A stretch of DNA of 64,000 bases from Enterobacteriaceae bacterium 89 (GTDB lineage Bacteria > Pseudomonadota > Gammaproteobacteria > Enterobacterales > Enterobacteriaceae), in assembly GCA_014156375.1 (NCBI GenBank), contig RQJH01000001.1:558001-622000 (forward strand), given 5' to 3'. Below, one piece after another: positions 10,682-19,002 of this stretch. The number at the start of each line of letters is the position of its first letter. Positions within the stretch are counted from its first letter, which is position 1. The position numbers were made by a program, and so were the translations under genes. The notes beneath the pieces are model-generated. The model had not been told where the DNA came from. It ran no database searches and saw only the letters and a program-made list of their open reading frames with translations.

Positions 10682-11593
10682 ATGAAAATTGATTTATCCA
10701 CCCTGACCACCGAAAGCCGCAATCTGGCGAGTGAACATATCGATACGCTGTCCACCCTGGATATGCTGAAGGTGATCAACGAGGAAGATAAAAAAGTCGC
10801 TCTGGCGGTCGAAGCGCAGCTGCCCGCGATTGCTAAAGCCGTTGATGCTATTACTCGCGCCTTTGCCAATGGCGGCCGTCTGATTTACTGCGGCGCTGGC
10901 ACTTCCGGTCGCCTGGGTATCCTGGATGCAAGTGAGTGCCCACCAACTTACGGCACCCCACGCGAGATGGTGGTTGGCCTGATTGCCGGAGGCAAAACGG
11001 CGATCCTGCAAGCGGTCGAAAACGCCGAAGACAGCCCGCAGATGGGCGAACAGGATCTGCGTGACCTGGCGCTGAACGACCGCGATGTGGTGATTGGCAT
11101 TGCCGCCAGCGGCCGCACGCCGTACGTGATTGGTGCGCTGAACTATGCACGCAGCGTCGGTGCGACCACCGGAGCAATCGCCTGCAACCAGGGTAGCGAA
11201 ATCGGCAAACTCGCCGACATTGCGATGGAACCACTGGTTGGTGCTGAAGTGGTTACCGGCTCCTCACGCATGAAGGCCGGTACCGCGCAAAAGCTTATTC
11301 TCAACATGCTGACCACCGGCGCGATGATCCGCTCAGGAAAAGTCTTCGGCAACCTGATGGTCGACGTGGAAGCCACCAACGCCAAGCTGCTGCAGCGCCA
11401 GGTGAACATTGTGGTTCAGGCCACCGACTGCACGGCAGAAGAAGCGGAAACGGCGCTGAATGCCTGCGATCGCCACTGTAAAACCGCCATCGTGATGGTT
11501 CTTGCCGGCGTGAGCGCTGAAGACGCGGCCGAACTGCTCGCCAGCAACAAAGGCTTTATTCGCAGCGCCATACAAGGCATCGGGAGCAACTGA
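10682..11593 (+). CDS. murQ: N-acetylmuramic acid 6-phosphate etherase
   Basis: MurQ cleaves the lactyl ether of MurNAc-6-phosphate to give GlcNAc-6-phosphate and D-lactate, in cytoplasmic peptidoglycan recycling. The 303-residue protein has the SIS fold with the family-specific segments [21 protein letters not shown] and [16 protein letters not shown]. The ATG at 10682 has GAGG upstream and matches the family start; an ATG 21 bases earlier is also possible. It is followed after three bases by murP. Confidence 0.95.
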   Translation: MKIDLSTLTTESRNLASEHIDTLSTLDMLKVINEEDKKVALAVEAQLPAIAKAVDAITRAFANGGRLIYCGAGTSGRLGILDASECPPTYGTPREMVVGLIAGGKTAILQAVENAEDSPQMGEQDLRDLALNDRDVVIGIAASGRTPYVIGALNYARSVGATTGAIACNQGSEIGKLADIAMEPLVGAEVVTGSSRMKAGTAQKLILNMLTTGAMIRSGKVFGNLMVDVEATNAKLLQRQVNIVVQATDCTAEEAETALNACDRHCKTAIVMVLAGVSAEDAAELLASNKGFIRSAIQGIGSN

Positions 11594-11596
11594 TTC

Positions 11597-13045
11597 ATGG
11601 CTAAAATAACAAGCTCAATGATTGAGCAACTGCTGCAACTCTCTGGTGGCAAGGCCAATATCAGCGTCTGCGGCAACTGTATGACCCGCCTGCGCCTGAC
11701 GCTGCGCGACCGCGATATTATCGACATCGATAAGCTGAAAGCAGTGCCTGGCGTGATGGGCGTGATTAACGGCGACGATCAGCTGCAAATCATCCTCGGG
11801 CCTGGCAAAGCGCAAACCGCCAGCGAGATGATGAATGAGATGATCAAAGCCGACGGTGGAGACGAGTCTCCGCTGGCGGAGGCCGACCTGAAATCACAGG
11901 CCAGCCAGAACAAAGCCAAAATGAAGGGCAAGCAGAACAGCGCTATTCACAACTTTTTGACCAAGTTCGCCACCATCTTCACGCCGCTTATTCCGGGCTT
12001 TATCGCTGCAGGTCTGCTGCTGGGCGTATCCACCCTGCTGCAACAGATTTTCGCGGTGAATGGCGTGGTGCAGGAAGTCTGGCTGGCGCATCTGATTGCC
12101 TATATGAAAGTGTTCAGCATCGGTCTGTTCACCTTCCTGAGCATTCTGATCGGCTATAACACCCAGAAAGCGTTTGGCGGCTCTGGCGTGAACGGGGCGA
12201 TCATCGCTTCGCTGTTTATTCTGCGCTACGTGCCGGATGGTAACGTCGGCTATTACGCGGGCATGCAGGACTTCTTCGGTCTGGCGATTGACCCGCGCGG
12301 TAACATTATCGGCGTGCTGCTGGCCTGTATGCTGGGCGCGTGGATTGAGCGCCAGGTGCGTCGCTTTATTCACGACGACCTCGACATGATCCTGACCTCC
12401 GCCATCACTTTGCTGATTACCGGAGCCATCACTTTCACCGTGATTATGCCGATTGGCGGCGAGTTGTTTAAAGGCATGTCCTGGCTGTTCCTGCACCTCA
12501 ACGGCAACCCGTTCGGTACGGCAATTCTGGCAGGCTTGTTCCTGATTGCGGTAGTGTTTGGTATCCACCAGGGCTTTGTGCCAGTGTACTTCGCGCTGAT
12601 GGACGCGCAGGGCTTTAACTCTCTGTTCCCGATTCTGGCGATGGCCGGTGCGGGCCAGGTCGGTGCTTCACTGGCGCTCTATTTCCGCGCCAAACACGGT
12701 TCCGTGCTGCGCAGCCAGATTAAGGGCGCTATCTTCCCGGGCCTGCTGGGGATTGGCGAGCCGCTGATTTACGGCGTCACCCTGCCGCGCCTGAAGCCGT
12801 TTGTGACGGCCTGTTTCGGCGGTGCGATTGGCGGATTCTTTATCGGTCTGGTGTCGTGGATGGGTCTGCCGATTGGCCTGAATACCGTGTTCGGTCCATC
12901 AGGGTTGGTGTCCATCCCGCTGATGACCTCTGCTCAGGGCATCTTTGCCGGCATGGCGGTATACGTGGCGGGGATCCTGATTTCTTATCTGGCTGGCTTT
13001 GTGCTGACCTGGTTCTTTGGTACTAAAAACGTTGACCTGCAGTAG
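11597..13045 (+). CDS. murP: MurNAc-specific PTS enzyme IIBC
   Basis: MurP imports N-acetylmuramic acid with phosphorylation to MurNAc-6-P. The 482 residues comprise an N-terminal IIB domain with phospho-cysteine C28 in the CMTRLR motif, a linker around residues 90-120, and a membrane IIC domain of the glucose-glucoside family with the [14 protein letters not shown] motif. There is no IIA domain, so it should borrow IIA-Glc (Crr), as in E. coli. It forms an operon with murQ and ends at a strong terminator. Confidence 0.94.
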   Translation: MAKITSSMIEQLLQLSGGKANISVCGNCMTRLRLTLRDRDIIDIDKLKAVPGVMGVINGDDQLQIILGPGKAQTASEMMNEMIKADGGDESPLAEADLKSQASQNKAKMKGKQNSAIHNFLTKFATIFTPLIPGFIAAGLLLGVSTLLQQIFAVNGVVQEVWLAHLIAYMKVFSIGLFTFLSILIGYNTQKAFGGSGVNGAIIASLFILRYVPDGNVGYYAGMQDFFGLAIDPRGNIIGVLLACMLGAWIERQVRRFIHDDLDMILTSAITLLITGAITFTVIMPIGGELFKGMSWLFLHLNGNPFGTAILAGLFLIAVVFGIHQGFVPVYFALMDAQGFNSLFPILAMAGAGQVGASLALYFRAKHGSVLRSQIKGAIFPGLLGIGEPLIYGVTLPRLKPFVTACFGGAIGGFFIGLVSWMGLPIGLNTVFGPSGLVSIPLMTSAQGIFAGMAVYVAGILISYLAGFVLTWFFGTKNVDLQ

Positions 13046-13063
13046 TTCCTGATAATCCCCTTT

Positions 13064-13090
13064 GGCCGCCTTTTCAGGCGGCCTTTTTTA
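13064..13090 (+). terminator. Rho-independent terminator of murQP
   Basis: The stem GGCCGCC/GGCGGCC with a six-base loop is followed by TTTTTT. Confidence 0.9.
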
Positions 13091-13103
13091 TGGGGAATCA
13101 CGC

Positions 13104-14750
13104 TTATTCATCTTCGATGAGCAGCGCTTCCAGCAGGTCGAGATCGTGCAGCAGCTTTTGCAGCGTTTCATTGCTGATTTGCCGCGTGGCGCGCAGATGG
13201 TACAGCTCCCCGCGTTCGGAGCGCAGCGCCGCCAGACGGAAGCGTCGCTCCAGGCTCTCTTCGAGCATCGAAGTTTCCACATCGTTACGGCCATCGGCAC
13301 GACGACGCAGGTTACCAATCACTCGCGAACTGACTTCGGTCAGCAGCTGGTTATCGATGTTTTCCTCGGCATCTACCGCCATGCGTTCCACTTTTTTCTG
13401 GATAGCGACAATTGCCACTTCAGCCGTTGCCGCCCGCGCCAGACGCTCCTCCTTGTGCTGCTGGGACTGGTCCGCCACTTCGATGTGACGCAGCAGAATC
13501 GGCATCACGATCACCGCGACAATCAGCGAGAACAGGATCACGCCAGCGGCAAGGAACACCAGCTCATAGCGCGCCGGGAAGACGTTGCCGTCTGGCAGCA
13601 GCAGCGGAATGGAAAGCACACCCGCAAGGGTGATGGCCCCACGCACGCCTGCGAAGGAAGAGATCAGCAGCTCACGCGTGGTCCAGCTACCGAACTCCAT
13701 CGGTTTTTTCTTCAGGAATCTCTGGCTGAAGCGCTGCATCGTCCACAGCCAGCCAAAGCGCACCAGCATCAGCGCCGCATAGATCAGGATGACGTCGGCA
13801 AACAGCATCCAGGTTTCCACGTTCGGATCGGCTTCGGCGGCCACCAGCGAGGTTTGCAGAATACCCGGCAGCTGCAGGCCTAACAGCAGGAATACCATGC
13901 CGTTAAAGACAAACTCCAGCATCGCCCAGGTGCTGTTGGCACGCAGGCGCATCGCCAGCGGCGCGGTTCGCATCACGCCAGAACGGGTAATGGTCATCCC
14001 CGCAGCTACCGCCGCCAGAATGCCGGACACACCGATATGTTCTGCAATCAGATAAGAGGCAAACGGCAGCAGGAACAGCAGCACAATCTGAGTGGCCGGT
14101 TCATCCCCGCCCCAGCGGCTCAGGAAACGCATCGAACGGGCATACAGCCAGCTGACCGCAAATCCGGCAATGATGCCGCCAATTGCCACCTTCAGGAATT
14201 CCAGACTTGCTCCGCCAACGCTGAAGACCATCGTTCCCATCGCCACCGCGACGGCAAACTTAAGGGAGACCAGACCGGACGCATCATTCATCAACGCCTC
14301 GCCCTGCAAAATCCCCATGATTTTCTTCGGAATACGCCCTTCGCCGACAATGCCTGACAACGCGACGGCATCCGTCGGCGACAGCACCGCAGCCAGCGCA
14401 AACGCCGGGATCAGCGGAATGCCCGGCACCACCCAATAAATCAGGAAGCCGATGCCGATCACGGTCACCAGCACTAAAGCCAGCGCAAGGCCAAAAATTT
14501 CCCGGCCGTGCTCCAGAAACTCACGCGTCGGTGTCTTCCAGCCATCCGCAAACAGCAGCGGCGGAATGAACAAGACGAGGAACAATTCCGGATCAAATTC
14601 GACGTGCAAACCAAACGTCGGCCACGCCAGCAGCGCACCGATGGTGATTTGCATTAGCGGAAGCGGTACCTGAAAAGGAAGGACACGAGTCGCTACCCCG
14701 GAGAGGGAAACCACCAGCGTCATGATGAGTATTGTGAAGAAGATTTCCAT
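13104..14750 (-). CDS. yjcE: CPA1-family Na+/H+ antiporter YjcE
   Basis: This 548-residue inner-membrane antiporter is nearly identical to E. coli YjcE, a CPA1/NhaP-like exchanger of uncertain ion preference. It has about 12 transmembrane helices in residues 1-400, including the ALSPTDAVALSGI helix with the functional Asp and GEALMNDASGLVSLKFA. A charged, coiled-coil-like cytoplasmic tail occupies ~410-548. It is convergent with murP. No partner gene is evident. Confidence 0.93.
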   Translation of the reverse strand: MEIFFTILIMTLVVSLSGVATRVLPFQVPLPLMQITIGALLAWPTFGLHVEFDPELFLVLFIPPLLFADGWKTPTREFLEHGREIFGLALALVLVTVIGIGFLIYWVVPGIPLIPAFALAAVLSPTDAVALSGIVGEGRIPKKIMGILQGEALMNDASGLVSLKFAVAVAMGTMVFSVGGASLEFLKVAIGGIIAGFAVSWLYARSMRFLSRWGGDEPATQIVLLFLLPFASYLIAEHIGVSGILAAVAAGMTITRSGVMRTAPLAMRLRANSTWAMLEFVFNGMVFLLLGLQLPGILQTSLVAAEADPNVETWMLFADVILIYAALMLVRFGWLWTMQRFSQRFLKKKPMEFGSWTTRELLISSFAGVRGAITLAGVLSIPLLLPDGNVFPARYELVFLAAGVILFSLIVAVIVMPILLRHIEVADQSQQHKEERLARAATAEVAIVAIQKKVERMAVDAEENIDNQLLTEVSSRVIGNLRRRADGRNDVETSMLEESLERRFRLAALRSERGELYHLRATRQISNETLQKLLHDLDLLEALLIEDE

Positions 14751-14892
14751 GCTATCCCTGTATGCGATGTCTTAATTCTGTTGCAGCGTTGTGATTATAC
14801 GCCTTTCAGCTTATCGCAAAGAACGGCCGGATGTGCCCTAAAAAATAAAAGATGAAATGATTCATTACGTTAAATGTGGATCCTGGTGCCAA

Positions 14893-14926
14893 AAACAAAA
14901 ACGGGCAGCCAAAGCCACCCGTTTTT
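14893..14926 (-). terminator. Terminator of ghxP
   Basis: Read on the minus strand, CGGGTGGC/GCTGCCCG forms a stem followed by TTTTTGTTTTTGG, 17 bases after the ghxP stop. Confidence 0.85.
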
Positions 14927-14943
14927 CGATGCAGGAACAGAGC

Positions 14944-16293
14944 TTAGATAGCCCAGCCGCCCGCGTAGAAGGCCACCAGCGCAACCGCGATGATTACGGT
15001 GCCGATGTTCAGTTTACGGAACTCACCGGAAACGATACGGCCCACCACCAGGGTTGCGAAACCAATCATGATGCCGGTCACGATGTTGCAGGTCAGGACG
15101 ATGAAGACTGCGGTGATCAGGCCCGCCATCGCATCGACGAAATCGGCGAAATCAATTTTTGCCACGTTGCTCAGCATCAGCAGACCAACGTACATCAGCG
15201 CAGGCGCTGTCGCGTAAACCGGAACCAGGTAAGAAAGCGGAGAGAGGAACAGGATCAGCAGGAACAGCACGCCGACGGTAATCGCCGTCAGGCCCGTTTT
15301 ACCGCCCGCCGCGGTACCCGCCGCAGATTCGATATAAACCGCTGCCGGAGCTGCGCCCACCAGACCGGAGAACACGCTGCTCAGGGAGTCAGTGGTCAGT
15401 GCTTTACCGCCGTTGATGATCTGGCCGTCTTTGTCCAGCAGATTAGCCTGACCGGCTACTGCGCGGATCGTACCGGTGGCATCAAACACTGCGGTCATCA
15501 CCAGCGCCAGTACGCTTGGCAGTACCACCGGGTTCAGCGCGCCCATAATATCCAGGCTACCAATCAGCGACTTGCCATTCTCATCGCTCAGGGATGGCAT
15601 CGCGAAAACGCCAGAGAAGTGTACCGCAGGGTCAAAAATCAGACCCACGATGGAAACGCCGATAATGGTCAGCAGAATACCGCCCGGCACTTTCAGTTTC
15701 TCCAGACCGATAATCACCGCCAGACCAATCAGCGACATGATAACCGGGAAGGTATCAAACTGACCCAGAGCGACCGGCAGACCGTCCAGCGGGTTTTTGA
15801 TAACCAGACCTACGCCGTTCGCCGCAATCAGCAGCAGGAACAGGCCGATACCAATCCCGGTGCCGTGCGCAACGCCCTGCGGCAGGTTGCGCAGGATCCA
15901 GCTACGAATACCGGTGGCAGAAATCACCGTAAACAGTACACCCATCAGGAATACCGCGCCTAGGGCGACAGGGATGCTGATGTGCTGGCCGAGCACCAGA
16001 CTGAACGCGGTGAAAGCGGTCAGAGAGATGGCACAGCCAATCGCCAGCGGCAGGTTTGCCCACAGACCCATCACCAGAGAGCCAACGCCCGCCACCAGAC
16101 AGGTTGCCACGAACACGGCAGCCGGCGGGAAGCCCGCTTTGCCCAGCATGCCCGGAACAACGATCACGGAGTACACCATCGCCAGGAAAGTGGTTAATCC
16201 GGCTAGGATCTCCTGACGAACACTGCTGCCACGAGCTGAAATTTTAAACCAGGCGTCTAACGAACCGCCGGTACGCGCTGAAGGCGTAGACAT
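14944..16293 (-). CDS. ghxP: Guanine/hypoxanthine permease GhxP
   Basis: GhxP (formerly YjcD) is a proton-linked purine base importer of the AzgA-like NCS2 branch. The 449-residue protein matches E. coli GhxP end to end, with the motif [19 protein letters not shown] and about 14 membrane spans. The start [10 protein letters not shown] at 16293 corresponds to the E. coli start; a longer frame upstream is not conserved. The leader region holds three PurR-like boxes, suggesting repression when purines are plentiful. Confidence 0.95.
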   Translation of the reverse strand: MSTPSARTGGSLDAWFKISARGSSVRQEILAGLTTFLAMVYSVIVVPGMLGKAGFPPAAVFVATCLVAGVGSLVMGLWANLPLAIGCAISLTAFTAFSLVLGQHISIPVALGAVFLMGVLFTVISATGIRSWILRNLPQGVAHGTGIGIGLFLLLIAANGVGLVIKNPLDGLPVALGQFDTFPVIMSLIGLAVIIGLEKLKVPGGILLTIIGVSIVGLIFDPAVHFSGVFAMPSLSDENGKSLIGSLDIMGALNPVVLPSVLALVMTAVFDATGTIRAVAGQANLLDKDGQIINGGKALTTDSLSSVFSGLVGAAPAAVYIESAAGTAAGGKTGLTAITVGVLFLLILFLSPLSYLVPVYATAPALMYVGLLMLSNVAKIDFADFVDAMAGLITAVFIVLTCNIVTGIMIGFATLVVGRIVSGEFRKLNIGTVIIAVALVAFYAGGWAI

Positions 16294-16405
16294 AGAAACA
16301 TCCCCTGAGAGTTTTTTATCATTCGTCCGTCTGCGTGATGGACATTCCACTGCCAGCTAAACGTCATCTTCCTGTGCTGCTTCGTAACGAAGGGGCGTTA
16401 CGAAA

Positions 16406-16610
16406 AAGCAAACGATTAACTCCGCGCAGACAAAAACGGTATTCAATGTGACCCGCCAACAGATTTACACCAGGTAAAAAAGGGGCCGGTAAAAAAGGCA
16501 AACGATTATCTGGCTTTTATGCTGCTCTTTTCAACTGATGTTTATGCGATCTGACGAATTTTTGCTGATGACGGTGAAGAAATAGACAACGTGTGCGCAA
16601 ACGTTATCGT
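16406..16610. promoter_or_regulatory. Three PurR-like boxes upstream of ghxP
   Basis: Three 16-bp sites resemble the PurR consensus (ACGCAAACGTTTGCGT): AAGCAAACGATTAACT at 16406-16421, AGGCAAACGATTATCT at 16496-16511, and GCGCAAACGTTATCGT at 16595-16610. The third is the best match. All lie in the ~390-bp gap upstream of ghxP, which otherwise has no gene. Confidence 0.7.
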
Positions 16611-16681
16611 CGATGCGCAATCTGATAACATTTTTTGGGACGATCCTTGTCATTTTGCCCCATGATTTTCCCTGCCGCTTT

Positions 16682-17350
16682 TCATCCCCCAGGAAAATCG
16701 AGCGGACCGCCCTGCTGAATGGCCCTTTGCCAGGCAGGCCGCATTTCCACTTTTTTCTTCCACGCCGTCAGGTTCGGCAGTGCCCCCTGTTCACCACGCG
16801 CCAGAAGTGCGAAGGCCGGGTAGCTCATCTGAATATCCGCCATGCTGAGCTGTTCCCCGGCAAACCAGGGGTTTTGCGCCAGGTGTGATTCGATAAACGC
16901 GGCGTGAGTCGCTAGCTGTTTGTTGAGATATGCTTTCTGCACGCCCTGGCCTAAAACTTTGCCCACGGTGCGCAGGCCAATGGGCACAGGCGGTTTGCCA
17001 AGGCTGGCAAACACCAGCTTCATCAGCAACATCGGCATCAGCGAACCTTCGGCGTAGTGCAGCCAGAAGCGATACTGGACCTTTTCCTGCGGGGATAGTG
17101 GCTTAAGTTTCTGCTGGGGGTCGCGCGTCTCCTGCAGGTACTCGAGGATAGCACCAGACTCTGCCAGTATGAGGCCTTCATCCTCCAGCACCGGGGATTT
17201 GCCCAACGGATGCACTTTCTTCAGCGCCTCTGGTGCCAGCATGGAAGGTTCGCGTTGGTAGCGGACTATTTGATAAGGCAGCTCAAGTTCTTCCAGAGCC
17301 CAAAGCACGCGCTGTGAGCGCGAAAGATTAAGATGGTGTACCGTCAGCAT
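16682..17350 (-). CDS. Glutathione S-transferase family protein
   Basis: This 222-residue cytosolic protein has a thioredoxin-fold N-terminal domain (about 1-80; HPLGKSPVLEDEGLILAESGAILEYL is the glutathione-binding stretch) and an all-helical C-terminal domain. Members conjugate or reduce substrates with glutathione; the substrate here is unknown. The ATG at 17350 has a clear GGAGAAGG ribosome site. The gene lies between ghxP and the SraL sRNA, near soxRS; a role in redox stress is possible but not shown. Confidence 0.88.
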   Translation of the reverse strand: MLTVHHLNLSRSQRVLWALEELELPYQIVRYQREPSMLAPEALKKVHPLGKSPVLEDEGLILAESGAILEYLQETRDPQQKLKPLSPQEKVQYRFWLHYAEGSLMPMLLMKLVFASLGKPPVPIGLRTVGKVLGQGVQKAYLNKQLATHAAFIESHLAQNPWFAGEQLSMADIQMSYPAFALLARGEQGALPNLTAWKKKVEMRPAWQRAIQQGGPLDFPGG

Positions 17351-17473
17351 CGCCTTCTCCCATGAGTTGTTCAAAATAACTATAGGAACTGTGGCGTAAG
17401 GCCGTAAAAAATTCGGCTAAATAATCACCCTTTAGACTGGCAAAACCCGGCTCCCGGCATAGAATTAAAGTGT

Positions 17474-17617
17474 CAGCACAAACCGGAACCTCCAACCCAT
17501 TTGATTTACTGAGGCGTGCCGATGTCGGGGGAAACCCTCCCGTGAACCAGCGGGATAGAGAGAAAGACAAAGACCGGAAAACAACTAAAGCGCCCTCGTG
17601 TGGCGCTTTAGTTTTTT
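17474..17617 (+). ncRNA. sraL: Small RNA SraL (RyjA)
   Basis: This stretch matches my recollection of SraL from E. coli and Salmonella, a ~140-nt stationary-phase sRNA encoded between soxR and ghxP (yjcD). It contains the conserved CCTCCCGTGAACCAGCGGG hairpin, the AGAGAGAAAGACAAAGACCGG linker and the 3' terminator stem. A CATAGAATTA sequence just upstream looks like an extended -10 element. In Salmonella, SraL acts on tig and rho mRNAs. The 5' end is approximate (within about 10 bases). Confidence 0.85.
17584..17616 (+). terminator. Terminator of SraL
   Basis: The stem CTAAAGCGCC/GGCGCTTTAG with a short loop is followed by TTTTTT. Confidence 0.9.
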
Positions 17618-17641
17618 GTGAATTTGTTGGCTGCAGAAAAC

Positions 17642-17720
17642 AAAAAACCCAGGTTGGTGGCCTGGGTTTTTGTCTGTACTGATGAGCTACTTTAGTAATG
17701 CAGCCGCTACCGATATGACA
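17642..17720 (-). ncRNA. Candidate antitoxin sRNA for the adjacent small peptide gene
   Basis: On the minus strand a promoter (TTGAAA, 16 bases, TATTAT) is followed about 79 nt later by a terminator, so a short RNA is expected. Its first ~20 nt, UGUCAUAUCGGUAGCGGCUG, can pair with 17884-17903 in the leader of the divergent peptide mRNA: 17 Watson-Crick pairs, two G-U pairs and one mismatch. Size, divergent orientation and 5'-end pairing to the toxin leader are the known layout of IstR-1/TisB and OhsC/ShoB. No homologue is recognised; function is inferred. Confidence 0.65.
17645..17671 (-). terminator. Terminator of the candidate antitoxin sRNA
   Basis: The stem CCCAGG/CCTGGG, extended by flanking A and T runs, ends on the minus strand in GGGTTTTTTG. 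It can also work rightward, as a back-up for SraL. Confidence 0.8.
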
Positions 17721-17725
17721 TCTTT

Positions 17726-17753
17726 ATAATATCCTAAAGACGGTTGATTTCAA
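17726..17753 (-). promoter_or_regulatory. Promoter of the candidate antitoxin sRNA
   Basis: On the minus strand the -35 TTGAAA (17748-17753) and -10 TATTAT (17726-17731) are 16 bases apart. The predicted start is near 17720. A rightward candidate, TTGATT (17744-17749), 17 bases, TAATTC (17767-17772), overlaps it, and TAGAAT at 17786-17791 is another possible -10 for the peptide gene. Confidence 0.6.
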
Positions 17754-17778
17754 CATTATCGCTCACTAATTCGCCACG

Positions 17779-17978
17779 ACTAAAGTAGAATCTGTTCGTC
17801 ATATCGAGGTTGAATTCTGGGTTAAGGGCTACCCATTTTCCCCGCTGAAACGGGTGGTGCCGTCAGGGCTCCGGCCCGGAAGGTAGCCACTATCGATATG
17901 ACAATCGCCCCCGTCAGGTTCGGGGAAACGTAAGAGCCAGCCTGGCAGGCTGCTTTCCTTGCAAAAGGAAAATCACGG
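17779..17978 (+). other. Long structured leader of the small peptide mRNA
   Basis: About 180-200 nt precede the 26-codon gene. GTCATATCGA (17798-17807), near the predicted 5' end, pairs perfectly with TCGATATGAC (17893-17902), the core of the antisense RNA target. GGCTACC (17827-17833) can pair with GGTAGCC (17882-17888). TTTCCTT/AAGGAAA (17954-17971, loop GCAA) buries the ribosome site. Such self-masking leaders are typical of type I toxin mRNAs. Confidence 0.6.
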
Positions 17979-18059
17979 ATGATTGAGATCTTGAACATCA
18001 TCAAGATGGTGATTGATATCATTGCTGCGATCTTGCAGTTGATCGACTGGTTTAACTAA
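17979..18059 (+). CDS. 26-residue hydrophobic peptide, candidate type I toxin
   Basis: The gene encodes 26 residues, too short for usual gene callers. It reads MIEILNIIKMVIDIIAAI in its first 18 residues and ends LQLIDWFN. It is one amphipathic hydrophobic helix with charges only at E3, K9, D13 and D23. The IIAAILQLID stretch resembles VAALQLLD of TisB and the IIAVLQLI part of ShoB, membrane-acting type I toxins of E. coli. The ribosome site AAGGAAAA lies eight bases before the ATG but inside a hairpin. A terminator follows. Toxicity and family membership are inferred; the net negative charge is unusual for such toxins. Confidence 0.68.
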   Translation: MIEILNIIKMVIDIIAAILQLIDWFN

Positions 18060-18076
18060 CCGCTCGAAACGTACCT

Positions 18077-18115
18077 AAGGCGTACTCAGTCACCCGCTGG
18101 TACGCCTTTAATATT
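18077..18115 (+). terminator. Terminator of the small peptide gene
   Basis: The stem AAGGCGTAC/GTACGCCTT is followed by TAATATTTAT, 17 bases after the stop codon. Confidence 0.8.
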
Positions 18116-18126
18116 TATGCCGCCAT

Positions 18127-18585
18127 TCACGTTTCATCAGGAAAGTGCGCACCTGGCCCTTTCTCACCCAGCATATCGCCAGGATTTCGCAGCGGGCAGT
18201 CACGATGCGACAGACAGCCGCAGCCGATACAGCCATCAAGCTGGTCGCGCAGCGCCACCAGAGTATGAATACGGCTATCCAGCTCTTCCCGCCACTGAGA
18301 CGAAAGCTGCTTCCACGCCTTCGGGCTCAGGTTATGCCCTTCCGGCAGCACCCCCAGCGCCTCGCTGATTGTCGACAGCGGAATACCAATGCGCTGCGCA
18401 ATCTTAATAATCGCGACATAACGCAGCACGTCACGCCGATATCGTCGCTGATTACCTGAATTGCGGACACTTTCAATAAGCCCTTTGCTTTCATAGAAAT
18501 GCAGCGCCGAAACGGCGACACCGCTACGTTTCGCCACTTCACCCGGCGTCAGCAGCGTTTTGATACGGGGAGATTTCTTTTCCAT
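18127..18585 (-). CDS. soxR: Redox-sensing transcription activator SoxR
   Basis: SoxR is a MerR-family dimer with a [2Fe-2S] cluster that activates soxS when oxidised by redox-cycling drugs or nitric oxide. The 152-residue protein shows the MerR winged helix (residues ~10-80, [25 protein letters not shown]), a dimerisation helix, and the four cluster ligands C119, C122, C124 and C130. It is divergent from soxS, whose promoter it controls. Its 3' end faces the small peptide locus. Confidence 0.97.
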   Translation of the reverse strand: MEKKSPRIKTLLTPGEVAKRSGVAVSALHFYESKGLIESVRNSGNQRRYRRDVLRYVAIIKIAQRIGIPLSTISEALGVLPEGHNLSPKAWKQLSSQWREELDSRIHTLVALRDQLDGCIGCGCLSHRDCPLRNPGDMLGEKGPGAHFPDET

Positions 18586-18592
18586 AAAGCGC

Positions 18593-18623
18593 TTTACCTC
18601 AAGTTAACTTGAGGAATTATACT
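18593..18623 (+). promoter_or_regulatory. soxS promoter with SoxR operator
   Basis: The -35 TTTACC (18593-18598) and -10 TATACT (18618-18623) are 19 bases apart, the over-long spacing that needs a MerR-type activator. The perfect 18-bp palindrome CCTCAAGTTAACTTGAGG (18597-18614) fills the spacer. Confidence 0.95.
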
Positions 18624-18672
18624 CGCCCGCAGACAAAACGACGAATCTAAATCGGTAAGAAAGAGGCCGCTT

Positions 18673-19002
18673 ATGTCCCATCAGGAAATTGTTCAGACGT
18701 TAATTGAATGGATTGATGAACATATCGATCAACCCCTTAACATAGACGTAGTCGCCAGAAAATCAGGCTATTCAAAGTGGTATCTGCAACGGATGTTCCG
18801 CCAGGTGATGCACCAGACGCTGGGCGACTATATTCGCCAGCGGCGCTTGTCGATGGCGGCGGTGGAGCTCAGAACCACTCAGCGCCCAATTTTTGATATT
18901 GCGATGGACCTGGGGTACGTCTCACAGCAGACGTTTTCACGGGTGTTCCGCCGGGAGTTTGATCGCACCCCGAGCGACTACCGCCATCAGATCTCGGCCT
19001 GA
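18673..19002 (+). CDS. soxS: Superoxide response activator SoxS
   Basis: SoxS is a 109-residue AraC/XylS-family activator consisting of the two-HTH DNA-binding domain only (VVARKSGYSKWYLQRMFRQV and IFDIAMDLGYVSQQTFSRVFRREF). It turns on sodA, zwf, fpr, acrAB and other genes after SoxR induces it. It lies 87 bp from soxR, divergently. Its last 16 bases overlap the end of pdeC on the other strand. The C-terminus differs slightly from the 107-residue E. coli protein. Confidence 0.96.
   Translation: MSHQEIVQTLIEWIDEHIDQPLNIDVVARKSGYSKWYLQRMFRQVMHQTLGDYIRQRRLSMAAVELRTTQRPIFDIAMDLGYVSQQTFSRVFRREFDRTPSDYRHQISA

Noticed and set aside
17328-17570. An 80-codon minus-strand frame over the start of the GST gene and SraL
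   Set aside because: It overlaps the GST ribosome site and SraL, has no recognisable similarity or ribosome site, and lies in sequence better explained by the sRNA.
17791-17810. A possible LexA box in the promoter of the small peptide gene, by analogy with tisB
   Set aside because: CTGT at 17792-17795 has no ACAG partner at the required distance, so SOS control is not supported.
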